A DNA stretch of 5,312 bases, taken from NCBI GenBank assembly GCA_009469685.1, contig SSTA01000127.1, positions 1 to 5,312 of the forward strand, written 5' to 3'. Made by a program: the position numbers and the translations under genes. The stretch is from Azonexaceae bacterium (GTDB lineage: Bacteria; Pseudomonadota; Gammaproteobacteria; Burkholderiales; Rhodocyclaceae). Within the stretch, counting starts at the first letter, position 1. Every line of letters begins with the position of its first letter. Below the pieces are notes generated by a model. That model did not search any database. It worked only from the letters and a program-made list of their open reading frames with translations, and was not told where the DNA came from. This document shows, piece after piece, positions 1 to 5,312 of this stretch.

Positions 1-566
1 CGGGTGACGTCCGCCTTGCCCAGAGCCGAATTGCGGGTCAGCAGGTACTCGCCGGAGACGACGTGGCATTGGTTGGAGACCGCCCAGGAAAAGTCGTTGC
101 GGCTACGGACGGAGTGGACGACGATGGACGAGCGCACGGCAAGACCCATCAGGGTGAACGGTGGGAGGGTGCGGGCGTGACCGACCGCAAGCACCACGTA
201 ATCGAAGGCGCCGGTGGGGGGCAGCGGGTCGCCGGGAGAGAGTGCCAAGGCAACTTTGCGCCCGGCGCGACGCAGATCGGCTTCCAGCTTCTCTGCGGCC
301 TCCTGCCCTTCGGGGTCGGCCGGGGGCTTGAGGAGCAGGATGACCTTTTCCGCGGATACCGACTGGAGCTTGGCGACATCGGCGGCGGATTCGACAGGGA
401 CGAACCAGTGCAGTCCCGAATTGACCGTCTGGGCTTCGGGCAGCGAGAACAGATGCCGTACTTCATCGGGGCAAGCGTCCGGGCCAGACGCGGCAAGATG
501 AAATCCGGCCCAGGTTTCGTCCGGATTCAACCACGGCTGAAGAAAAAGATAATGTTCGCCTGCCAT
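1..566 (-). CDS. Partial EAL-like/HDOD-type signalling protein (C-terminal part beyond window)
   Basis: The frame read leftward from the ATG at 566-564 stays open for 188 codons to the window edge, so the 3' end is missing. A GGGGAG Shine-Dalgarno (plus-strand 573-578) sits six bases before the start. The protein begins MAGEHYLFLQPWLNPDETWA. Residues about 122-130 (FDYVVLAVG) and 149-179, including HSVRSRNDF and a later GEYLLTRNS, resemble the end of a TIM-barrel EAL domain. The tail LGKADVT resembles the linker that precedes an HDOD domain in YuxH-type regulators. No EAL signature or metal-binding acidic cluster is visible, so cyclic-di-GMP hydrolysis is unlikely from this part. A cytoplasmic regulatory or scaffold role is inferred. 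That the frame is coding is fairly sure; the family rests on remembered motifs and the HDOD part is not visible. The gene is divergent from the DNA glycosylase. Confidence 0.72.
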   Translation of the reverse strand, partial: MAGEHYLFLQPWLNPDETWAGFHLAASGPDACPDEVRHLFSLPEAQTVNSGLHWFVPVESAADVAKLQSVSAEKVILLLKPPADPEGQEAAEKLEADLRRAGRKVALALSPGDPLPPTGAFDYVVLAVGHARTLPPFTLMGLAVRSSIVVHSVRSRNDFSWAVSNQCHVVSGEYLLTRNSALGKADVT

Positions 567-594
567 GCATGGCTCCCCGGATTCTGTTTTCCCG

Positions 595-623
595 ATGGTA
601 ACAACTTTGGCGGTCGCCGTCAG
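595..623 (-). promoter_or_regulatory. Candidate sigma-70 promoter for the minus-strand signalling gene
   Basis: Read on the minus strand, CTGACG (plus 618-623) is followed after exactly 17 bases by TACCAT (plus 595-600). Each hexamer matches four of six consensus bases. The predicted start near 588 would give a leader of about 22 bases that includes the GGGGAG ribosome site. The match is modest, and such pairs arise by chance in a 117-base gap. Confidence 0.3.
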
Positions 624-648
624 CCGAAGCGCCAGGAAATCGCGGATA

Positions 649-677
649 TTGGCCAATTCGGGGAGGGCGGCGATAAT
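649..677 (+). promoter_or_regulatory. Candidate sigma-70 promoter for the DNA glycosylase, possibly leaderless
   Basis: TTGGCC at 649-654 (four of six -35 bases) and GATAAT at 672-677 (five of six -10 bases) are separated by 17 bases. The usual distance from the -10 box puts +1 at 684, which is the A of the glycosylase ATG. The only good purine-rich stretch, GGGGAGGG at 660-667, lies inside the promoter spacer. It would not be in the transcript if this promoter is used. Confidence 0.42.
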
Positions 678-683
678 CGGCCG

Positions 684-1301
684 ATGCAACCCGACTATTG
701 GTCCAAGGCCCGTGCCGAACTGGCGGCCACCGATCCGATCCTTGCCGGGATTCTCGCGGCTTACTCCGGCAGCGTTCTGACCTCGCGAGGGGATCCTTTT
801 GCGACCTTGGCCCGCTCAGTCATCGGGCAACAGATTTCGGTCAAGGCGGCCGATGCCGTTTGGGGCCGCTTCGTAAGCTGCGTGGGACAAGTGACGCCAA
901 GGTCGGTGTCTTCCGTGCAGGCTGCGGAGCTTGCGGCTTGCGGTCTTTCGCGACGCAAGGTCGAATATCTGGCGGATTTGGCCGGGCACTTCGCTTCCGG
1001 GCGCGTCGATCCGGGACGCTGGGCCGACCTTGGTGACGAAGCGGTCATCGCCCAATTGACCGATGTCCGGGGAATCGGCCGGTGGACAGCGGAAATGTTC
1101 CTCATTTTCAACCTCCTGCGACCCGATGTCCTGCCGGTGGACGATCTGGGTCTGCAGAAGGCGGTTGCGCTGCACTATTGCCAGGGCGAGCGACCCCGAC
1201 GCGACGATCTCCTCAGCCTGGCCGAGCGCTGGCGGCCCTGGCGATCCGTGGCAACCTGGTATCTCTGGCGCAGTCTCGATCCGCTGCCGGTCGAGTACTG
1301 A
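684..1301 (+). CDS. DNA-3-methyladenine glycosylase, short HhH-GPD (AlkA/Mag-like)
   Basis: The protein has 205 residues and should excise 3-methyladenine and related alkylated bases in the first step of base excision repair. It carries the HhH-GPD fold signs: SVIGQQIS at 45-52, the helix-hairpin-helix VRGIGRWTA at 128-136, and VLPVDDLGLQKA at 149-160. Asp154 aligns with the catalytic aspartate of the AlkA PDDY segment. A Trp-rich C-terminal helix (WRPWRSVATWYLWRSL, 183-198) is typical. There is no four-cysteine iron-sulfur cluster, which argues against endonuclease III or MutY. It lacks the N-terminal TBP-like domain of E. coli AlkA (282 aa), so it is the short Mag-type form. The frame stays open upstream to 63, but that extension is antisense to the divergent gene. 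MQPDYW matches the start I expect for short family members. There is no well-placed ribosome site, since GGGGAGGG ends 16 bases upstream. Confidence 0.93.
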   Translation: MQPDYWSKARAELAATDPILAGILAAYSGSVLTSRGDPFATLARSVIGQQISVKAADAVWGRFVSCVGQVTPRSVSSVQAAELAACGLSRRKVEYLADLAGHFASGRVDPGRWADLGDEAVIAQLTDVRGIGRWTAEMFLIFNLLRPDVLPVDDLGLQKAVALHYCQGERPRRDDLLSLAERWRPWRSVATWYLWRSLDPLPVEY

Positions 1302-1360
1302 GAGCAGGAGGCGGGAAGGTAGAACTGGTGGCCAATCGCGTCGAGCGGAGCGGGTTAGGC

Positions 1361-1366
1361 TAGAAT
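1361..1366 (+). promoter_or_regulatory. Candidate -10 box upstream of accA
   Basis: TAGAAT differs from the consensus at one base and lies 27 bases before the accA ATG. The predicted +1 near 1373 falls within the GC palindrome GGCCGGCC (1370-1377). No convincing -35 hexamer exists at 16-18 bases upstream. The same TAGAAT box stands before dapA at a similar distance, which supports it. Confidence 0.4.
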
Positions 1367-1393
1367 ACCGGCCGGCCAAACAGAGAAATTCCC

Positions 1394-2362
1394 ATGAAAA
1401 CCAGTTTTCTCGACTTCGAACAGCCGGTCGCCGACCTCGAAGCCAAGATCGAAGAGCTGCGCTACGTGCAGGATGATTCCGCGGTCGATATCTCGGAAGA
1501 AATCGCTCGCCTGGAAAAGAAGAGCGCCCAGCTGACCAAGGAAATCTATAGCAAGCTGACCCCATGGCAGGTGGCCCAGGTGGCGCGCCATCCCCAGCGC
1601 CCCTATACCCTGGATTATGCCTCCAGGATATTTACCGATTTTGAAGAGCTGCACGGCGACCGGGCATTTGCCGACGACCATGCCATCGTTGGCGGCCTTG
1701 CACGTTTCAACGGTCAGCCGGTCGTGGTGATCGGGCACCAGAAGGGGCGCGATACCAAGGAGAAGATTTACCGCAACTTCGGCATGCCCAGGCCCGAAGG
1801 CTACCGCAAGGCGCTGCGCTTGATGAAGCTTGCCGAGAAATTCGATCTGCCGGTGATGACCTTCGTGGACACCCCGGGCGCGTATCCGGGAATCGATGCC
1901 GAAGAGCGGGGTCAGTCTGAAGCCATCGGTCGCAATCTCTATGTGATGGCGGAACTCAAGGTGCCCGTCATCGTGACCATCATCGGCGAGGGCGGTTCCG
2001 GAGGGGCGCTGGCGATTGCCGTCGGCGACACGGTGCAGATGCTCCAGTATGCGACCTATTCGGTCATTTCTCCCGAGGGATGCGCGTCGATTCTCTGGAA
2101 GAGTGCCGAGAAGGCTCCCGAGGCCGCGGAAACCATGGGCATCACGGCGACCCGCCTGAAGTCCCTGGGACTGGTGGATCGCATTGTCGCCGAACCTCCC
2201 GGGGGTGCCCATCGCGATCATGCGGTGATGGCTCAGAGCCTGCACAAAGCGCTTCAGGAATCGCTGCGGCAAGTCAGTGCAATGACCAAGACAGAGCTCC
2301 TGAATTCCCGCTACGAGCGGCTGATGAGCTATGGCCGCTTCAAGGAACAGCCGGTTTCCTAG
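1394..2362 (+). CDS. accA: Acetyl-CoA carboxylase carboxyltransferase subunit alpha
   Basis: The product is the alpha subunit of acetyl-CoA carboxyltransferase. With AccD it moves the carboxyl group from carboxybiotin on AccB to acetyl-CoA, making malonyl-CoA for fatty acid synthesis in the cytoplasm. At 322 residues it is full length (E. coli 319). A charged, helical N-terminus (about 10-55) begins [11 protein letters not shown], a typical AccA start. The crotonase-like core follows, with [20 protein letters not shown] (118-137), the VDTPGAYPG segment (158-166) and the oxyanion-type glycine run [11 protein letters not shown] (199-209). [11 protein letters not shown] (226-236) is also a family hallmark. 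The ribosome site is weak (AGAGA at 1382-1386, seven bases before ATG). The 92-base gap after the glycosylase holds a -10 box, so accA probably starts its own unit and reads into tilS. No frame damage is seen. Confidence 0.98.
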   Translation: MKTSFLDFEQPVADLEAKIEELRYVQDDSAVDISEEIARLEKKSAQLTKEIYSKLTPWQVAQVARHPQRPYTLDYASRIFTDFEELHGDRAFADDHAIVGGLARFNGQPVVVIGHQKGRDTKEKIYRNFGMPRPEGYRKALRLMKLAEKFDLPVMTFVDTPGAYPGIDAEERGQSEAIGRNLYVMAELKVPVIVTIIGEGGSGGALAIAVGDTVQMLQYATYSVISPEGCASILWKSAEKAPEAAETMGITATRLKSLGLVDRIVAEPPGGAHRDHAVMAQSLHKALQESLRQVSAMTKTELLNSRYERLMSYGRFKEQPVS

Positions 2363-2368
2363 CCCTTC

Positions 2369-2375
2369 GGGGAGG
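2369..2375 (+). promoter_or_regulatory. Ribosome binding site deciding the tilS start
   Basis: GGGGAGG is the only strong Shine-Dalgarno in the short accA-tilS gap. In-frame starts follow at 2378 (GTG, two bases away, too close), 2384 (GTG, eight bases) and 2390 (ATG, fourteen bases). Spacing favours GTG 2384, while codon preference favours ATG 2390. Confidence 0.55.
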
Positions 2376-2383
2376 CGGTGCCG

Positions 2384-3343
2384 GTGGGCATGACCGTCGA
2401 TATCCCCGCCCGCGTCGCCGCCTTTCTCGAACCCCGGGTGGGCCTGGACGAGCCGCTTTGGGTGGGCCTTTCCGGCGGTCGCGATTCTGTGGTCCTGGTC
2501 CAAGCGCTGGTCGAGCTCGGCTGGACGCCGCGAGTCCAGGCACTCCATGTTCATCACGGGCTCTCGCCACGGGCTGACGAGTGGGCCGGATTCTGCCTGG
2601 AACTCGGGGAGCGCCTGGGACTTCGTGTCGCGGTAAGGCGGGTAGAGGTGGTTGCCGACGGGGCAGGGATCGAAGCAGCGGCGCGGGAATGCCGTTATCG
2701 GGCATTTTCGGATCATGGCATTGGCGTGCTGCTTCTCGCTCACCACCGGGACGATCAGGCGGAAACCCTGCTCTTCAACCTGCTGCGGGGTACCGGTATC
2801 GCCGGGGCGGCGGGCATTCCGGCCGAGCGCCGAATTGGAACCCTGCGCGTGCTGAGGCCGCTCCTGGAAGTCGGTCGCGATGCCATCGACGCCTATGCAG
2901 CGGCCCGGAAGCTGACCTGGATTGAAGACGAAAGCAATGAGGACACGGCGTTTTCCCGCAATTTTCTGCGCGCCGCGGTCATGCCTGTGCTTGAAGGCCG
3001 CTTCCCGGGGGCCGGCGAGCGTCTTGCGGCAGCCGCTGCAAGGTTTGCCGAGGCCGATGGCCTTCTGGCGGATTTGGCCGCTGCCGACTGGGAATGCCAT
3101 GCGGTGGGAGAGGGGGTATCCGTGGCGGCGTTGCGTAAGCTACCGGCACCTCGCTTGGCGAATCTGCTCCGCTGGCGCTTGCGCGCCCTGGGCTGGCAGC
3201 CGCCGGTCGCGAGCCGCCTGGAAGAATTCGTTCGCCAATTGCTCACCGCCGGTCCCGGGCGACGACCCGAATTGTGTCTTCCCGATGGCGCGATGCGGGT
3301 GCGGCGAGGCATCCTGCGCTGGAGCGCTGCGGGTTCCGGGTGA
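2384..3343 (+). CDS. tilS: tRNA(Ile)-lysidine synthetase, short form
   Basis: TilS uses ATP to attach lysine to C34 of the CAU-anticodon isoleucine tRNA, making lysidine so that it reads AUA and is charged with isoleucine. From GTG 2384 the protein has 319 residues. The PP-loop SGGRDS is at 30-35, and HVHHGLS (55-61) and the RECRYRAF segment (101-108) follow. AHHRDDQAET (119-128), WIEDESNED (179-187) and RNFLR (192-196) complete the N-type ATP pyrophosphatase domain. Residues about 210-315 look like the central TilS substrate-binding region and end at RRGILRW. The C-terminal domain found in E. coli TilS (432 aa) is absent. Only 127 bases remain before dapA, too few to hide it in another frame, so a frameshift is unlikely. 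This resembles the short architecture known from Aquifex. The gene starts 21 bases after accA and is probably co-transcribed; ATG 2390 is an equally possible start. Confidence 0.95.
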   Translation: MGMTVDIPARVAAFLEPRVGLDEPLWVGLSGGRDSVVLVQALVELGWTPRVQALHVHHGLSPRADEWAGFCLELGERLGLRVAVRRVEVVADGAGIEAAARECRYRAFSDHGIGVLLLAHHRDDQAETLLFNLLRGTGIAGAAGIPAERRIGTLRVLRPLLEVGRDAIDAYAAARKLTWIEDESNEDTAFSRNFLRAAVMPVLEGRFPGAGERLAAAAARFAEADGLLADLAAADWECHAVGEGVSVAALRKLPAPRLANLLRWRLRALGWQPPVASRLEEFVRQLLTAGPGRRPELCLPDGAMRVRRGILRWSAAGSG

Positions 3344-3401
3344 GTCCTGGACGAACGCCGTGTTCCGCGACCGCGCAAGAAATTTGGTAACAGATTCGCC
3401 C

Positions 3402-3418
3402 GCGGGGCGACTCCCCGC
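3402..3418. repeat. Short GC-rich inverted repeat between tilS and dapA
   Basis: GCGGGG (3402-3407) and CCCCGC (3413-3418) form a perfect six-base stem around a five-base loop, CGACT. No T-tract follows, so it is not a standard intrinsic terminator. It sits 59 bases after the tilS stop and covers the place where a -35 box would lie for the dapA promoter. It may affect transcript ends or protein binding, or be chance in a GC-rich gap. Confidence 0.35.
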
Positions 3419-3434
3419 CCGCGCGCCCTTGGGT

Positions 3435-3440
3435 TAGAAT
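3435..3440 (+). promoter_or_regulatory. Candidate -10 box upstream of dapA
   Basis: TAGAAT lies 30 bases before the dapA ATG, giving a predicted start near 3447 and a leader of about 24 bases. It matches five of six consensus positions and sits in the context GGGTTAGAATCCCC. No clear -35 hexamer is found at 17 bases upstream (TCCCCG), which may mean an activator is needed or that the box is not used. Confidence 0.42.
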
Positions 3441-3470
3441 CCCCTCCTTGTCTTTTTCCAGTCCACGGCC

Positions 3471-4349
3471 ATGATTACCGGATCCATCGTCGCCATCGTC
3501 ACGCCCATGTTCGATGACGGCAGCCTCGATTTCGACGCCTTCCGAAAGCTCATCGACCTCCATGTACAAGAAGGGACCGATGCCATCGTGGTGGTCGGAA
3601 CCACCGGCGAGTCGCCCACCGTCGACGTCGAGGAGCACTGCGAGCTGATCCGGGTCGCGGTGGAGCACTCCGCGGGACGTATTCCCATCATCGCCGGTAC
3701 GGGCGCCAATTCGACCGCCGAGGCCATCGAGCTCAGCCGCTTCTCCAAGAATGCCGGAGCGCAGGCGGGTCTGTCGGTAGTGCCCTACTACAACAAGCCG
3801 ACCCAGGAAGGGCTTTATCGCCACTTCAAGGCAATCGCCGAAGCGGTCGACCTGCCCCTCATCCTGTACAACGTTCCCGGCCGCACCGTGGCCGATCTGG
3901 CCAACGACACCATCCTGCGTTTGGCGCAAGTCCCGGGCGTCATCGGCGTCAAGGATGCGACCGGCAATCTCGACCGGGCGTGCGATCTGATCGCCCGAGC
4001 GCCCAAGGACTTCGCACTCTATAGCGGCGACGACATGACTTGCGTGGCCAGCATCATGCTCGGCTACCACGGCAATATCTCGGTGACCGCCAACGTGGCG
4101 CCGCGGCTGATGCACGAAATGTGCGCGGCGGCGGCGGCAGGGAACGTCGCCACGGCGAGGGAGATCCACTTCCGGCTTCTGGGATTGCACCGCGACCTTT
4201 TCTGCGAGGCCAATCCCATCCCGGTCAAATGGGCGGTACAGGAGCTGGGCTTGATTCAGGGGGGCATACGCTTGCCGCTGACCTCGCTTTCGGGTGCCGG
4301 CCAGGAGCGGGTCCGCGCCGCCTTGCGCCAGGCTGGCCTGATTTCCTGA
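3471..4349 (+). CDS. dapA: 4-hydroxy-tetrahydrodipicolinate synthase
   Basis: DapA condenses pyruvate with L-aspartate semialdehyde, the first committed step to diaminopimelate and lysine. It is a cytoplasmic TIM-barrel enzyme, usually a tetramer. The 292 residues equal the E. coli length, and numbering coincides through the active site: Thr44 and Thr45 in GTTGES, Tyr107 in PYYNKP, Tyr133 and Arg138 in YNVPGR, and the Schiff-base Lys161 in GVKDATGN. The lysine-inhibition site keeps Ser48, His56, Asn80, Glu84 and Tyr106. It has Pro49 and Val53 where E. coli has Ala49 and His53, so feedback control may differ. ATG 3471 fits the family start [12 protein letters not shown]. No Shine-Dalgarno precedes it; the leader is pyrimidine-rich (TCTTTTTCC). 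It probably leads an operon with bamC. Confidence 0.98.
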   Translation: MITGSIVAIVTPMFDDGSLDFDAFRKLIDLHVQEGTDAIVVVGTTGESPTVDVEEHCELIRVAVEHSAGRIPIIAGTGANSTAEAIELSRFSKNAGAQAGLSVVPYYNKPTQEGLYRHFKAIAEAVDLPLILYNVPGRTVADLANDTILRLAQVPGVIGVKDATGNLDRACDLIARAPKDFALYSGDDMTCVASIMLGYHGNISVTANVAPRLMHEMCAAAAAGNVATAREIHFRLLGLHRDLFCEANPIPVKWAVQELGLIQGGIRLPLTSLSGAGQERVRAALRQAGLIS

Positions 4350-4359
4350 CGGAGGCGGA

Positions 4360-5312
4360 ATGAATTTGCGCCCTTCCGGCCTGGTCCTGGCCTTGATTGC
4401 CGCTGCCTTAGCCGGTTGTAGCATCCTCCCCGAATCGAAGAAGATCGAATACAAGTCGGCGGGCAAGGTTCCCTCTCTGGAAGTGCCCCCCGATCTGTCC
4501 CAGATCACCCGGGACGAGCGCTTCATGGTCCCCGATTCCGGCGGTCGGGGCAGCGCCACCTATTCGGCTTATTCGGCCGACCGCACCGGCGCCAGCCAGT
4601 CCCAGAACACCACGGTGCTGCCTCAGGTCGACAATATCCGTATCGAGCGAGCCGGCCAGCAGCGCTGGCTGGTTGTGGCCCTGCCTCCGGACAAACTGTG
4701 GACGACGATCAAGGATTTCTGGCAGGAGACCGGATTCATCATCAATCTCGAGCGCCCTGAAGCGGGGGTGATGGAAACCGACTGGGCCGAAAATCGTGCC
4801 AAGATCCCCAGCGACATCATCCGCAACACCCTGGGCAAGATTCTCGATTCCCTCTACTCATCGGGTGAGCGGGACAAGTTCCGCACGCGTCTGGAACCGG
4901 GCGCGGCGGCAGGCACGACGGACATCTTCATCAGTCATCGGGGCATGGAGGAGGTCTATACCTCGTCCGCCAAGGACGATACGCGCTGGCAGCCCCGCCC
5001 CCCGGATTCGGAACTAGAAGCCGAAATGCTCAGGCGCCTGATGGTTCGCCTGGGCACCGAAGAAAAGCATGCTGAGATTGCGGTCGCCCAAGCCAAGGCC
5101 GAACCCAAGGCCAAGCTCGCCCGGAACGACGATGGATCAGGAACCGTGGAGGTTCAGGAGCGCTTCGATCGTGCCTGGCGGCGCGTGGGCTTGGCGCTCG
5201 ATCGGGTCGGGTTCACGGTCGAGGATCGCGATCGCGCCAAAGGTCTCTATTTCGTCCGCTATGTCGATCCCAACCTCGATTCCAAGAAGGAAGACAAGGG
5301 CTGGCTGGCCAA
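4360..5312 (+). CDS. bamC: Outer membrane protein assembly factor BamC (3' end beyond window)
   Basis: BamC (NlpB, formerly DapX) is a lipoprotein of the BAM complex, which inserts beta-barrel proteins into the outer membrane. The window holds 317 codons and no stop (E. coli BamC is 344 aa). A short lipoprotein signal peptide ends in the lipobox LAGC, with Cys20 the predicted lipidated residue. A low-complexity, Pro/Ser-rich stretch (about 21-95) containing VPSLEVPPDLS resembles the extended N-terminal segment that lies along BamD. A first helix-grip domain (about 98-235) includes RWLVVALPPDKLW and MRRL-like helices. An Ala/Lys-rich linker (about 237-256) leads to the second helix-grip domain from about 261. 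A GGAGG ribosome site (4351-4355) lies four bases before the ATG. The gene starts 10 bases after dapA stops, as in the enterobacterial dapA-nlpB pair, which strongly supports the call. Confidence 0.93.
   Translation, partial: MNLRPSGLVLALIAAALAGCSILPESKKIEYKSAGKVPSLEVPPDLSQITRDERFMVPDSGGRGSATYSAYSADRTGASQSQNTTVLPQVDNIRIERAGQQRWLVVALPPDKLWTTIKDFWQETGFIINLERPEAGVMETDWAENRAKIPSDIIRNTLGKILDSLYSSGERDKFRTRLEPGAAAGTTDIFISHRGMEEVYTSSAKDDTRWQPRPPDSELEAEMLRRLMVRLGTEEKHAEIAVAQAKAEPKAKLARNDDGSGTVEVQERFDRAWRRVGLALDRVGFTVEDRDRAKGLYFVRYVDPNLDSKKEDKGWLA

Noticed and set aside
149..496. Minus-strand reading frame of 115 residues within the left gene
   Set aside because: It is out of frame with the 566-to-1 reading frame, rich in Pro, Arg and Ser, and looks like a shadow of GC-rich codons.
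63..683. N-terminal extension of 207 residues on the DNA glycosylase frame
   Set aside because: The extension is antisense to the open minus-strand gene, has no family resemblance and no ribosome site. The glycosylase family starts at MQPDYW.
1355..3100. A 581-residue minus-strand frame opposite accA and tilS
   Set aside because: Its length is explained by GC-rich third positions of accA and tilS on the other strand. It spans two well-supported genes and shows no family motif I recognise.
3402..3440. Intrinsic terminator after tilS
   Set aside because: The six-base GC stem is not followed by a T-run, so it is reported only as an inverted repeat.
3344..3470. A frameshifted continuation of tilS
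   Set aside because: The alternative frame running to 3437 gives a sequence unlike any TilS, and the gap is too short for the missing domain.
3243..4559. A 438-residue minus-strand frame opposite tilS, dapA and bamC
   Set aside because: It covers the full-length dapA in antisense and crosses three gene boundaries, with composition typical of a codon shadow.
1..5312. Mobile elements, CRISPR, RNA genes or a defence system
   Set aside because: No transposase, integrase, terminal repeats, repeat-spacer units or tRNA-like folds were seen; all genes are housekeeping or signalling.

Overview
This window looks like an ordinary core-genome segment of a GC-rich Betaproteobacterium, perhaps Rhodocyclales or Nitrosomonadales. 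That placement is inferred from the overall protein character, the accA–tilS–dapA–bamC content and the TAGAAT-type -10 boxes; no marker here fixes the genus. Genes are densely packed, there is no gene-free stretch over 130 bases, and I see no mobile element, CRISPR array, tRNA or rRNA.

Layout. On the minus strand, 566 down to the left edge holds the first 188 codons of a signalling protein. It looks like a degenerate EAL-like domain leading towards an HDOD domain that lies outside the window. Divergent from it, after a 117-bp gap, the plus strand carries a short HhH-GPD 3-methyladenine DNA glycosylase (684-1301), accA (1394-2362), tilS (about 2384-3343), dapA (3471-4349) and the 5' part of bamC (4360 to the right edge).

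How the genes work together. The glycosylase repairs alkylated bases. AccA is the alpha subunit of the acetyl-CoA carboxyltransferase that makes malonyl-CoA. TilS modifies C34 of the AUA-reading isoleucine tRNA. DapA opens the diaminopimelate/lysine branch. BamC is a lipoprotein of the outer-membrane beta-barrel assembly machine. accA and tilS lie 21 bases apart and are probably co-transcribed. dapA and bamC lie 10 bases apart, the same order as dapA-nlpB in enterobacteria. Candidate -10 boxes (TAGAAT) precede both accA and dapA, suggesting two transcription units.

I did not find a new system. The points most worth a second look are a promoter whose predicted +1 falls on the A of the glycosylase ATG (possible leaderless mRNA), a TilS that stops after the central domain and lacks the usual C-terminal domain, substitutions in the DapA lysine-feedback site, and a strongly diverged EAL-like N-terminus in the minus-strand gene.
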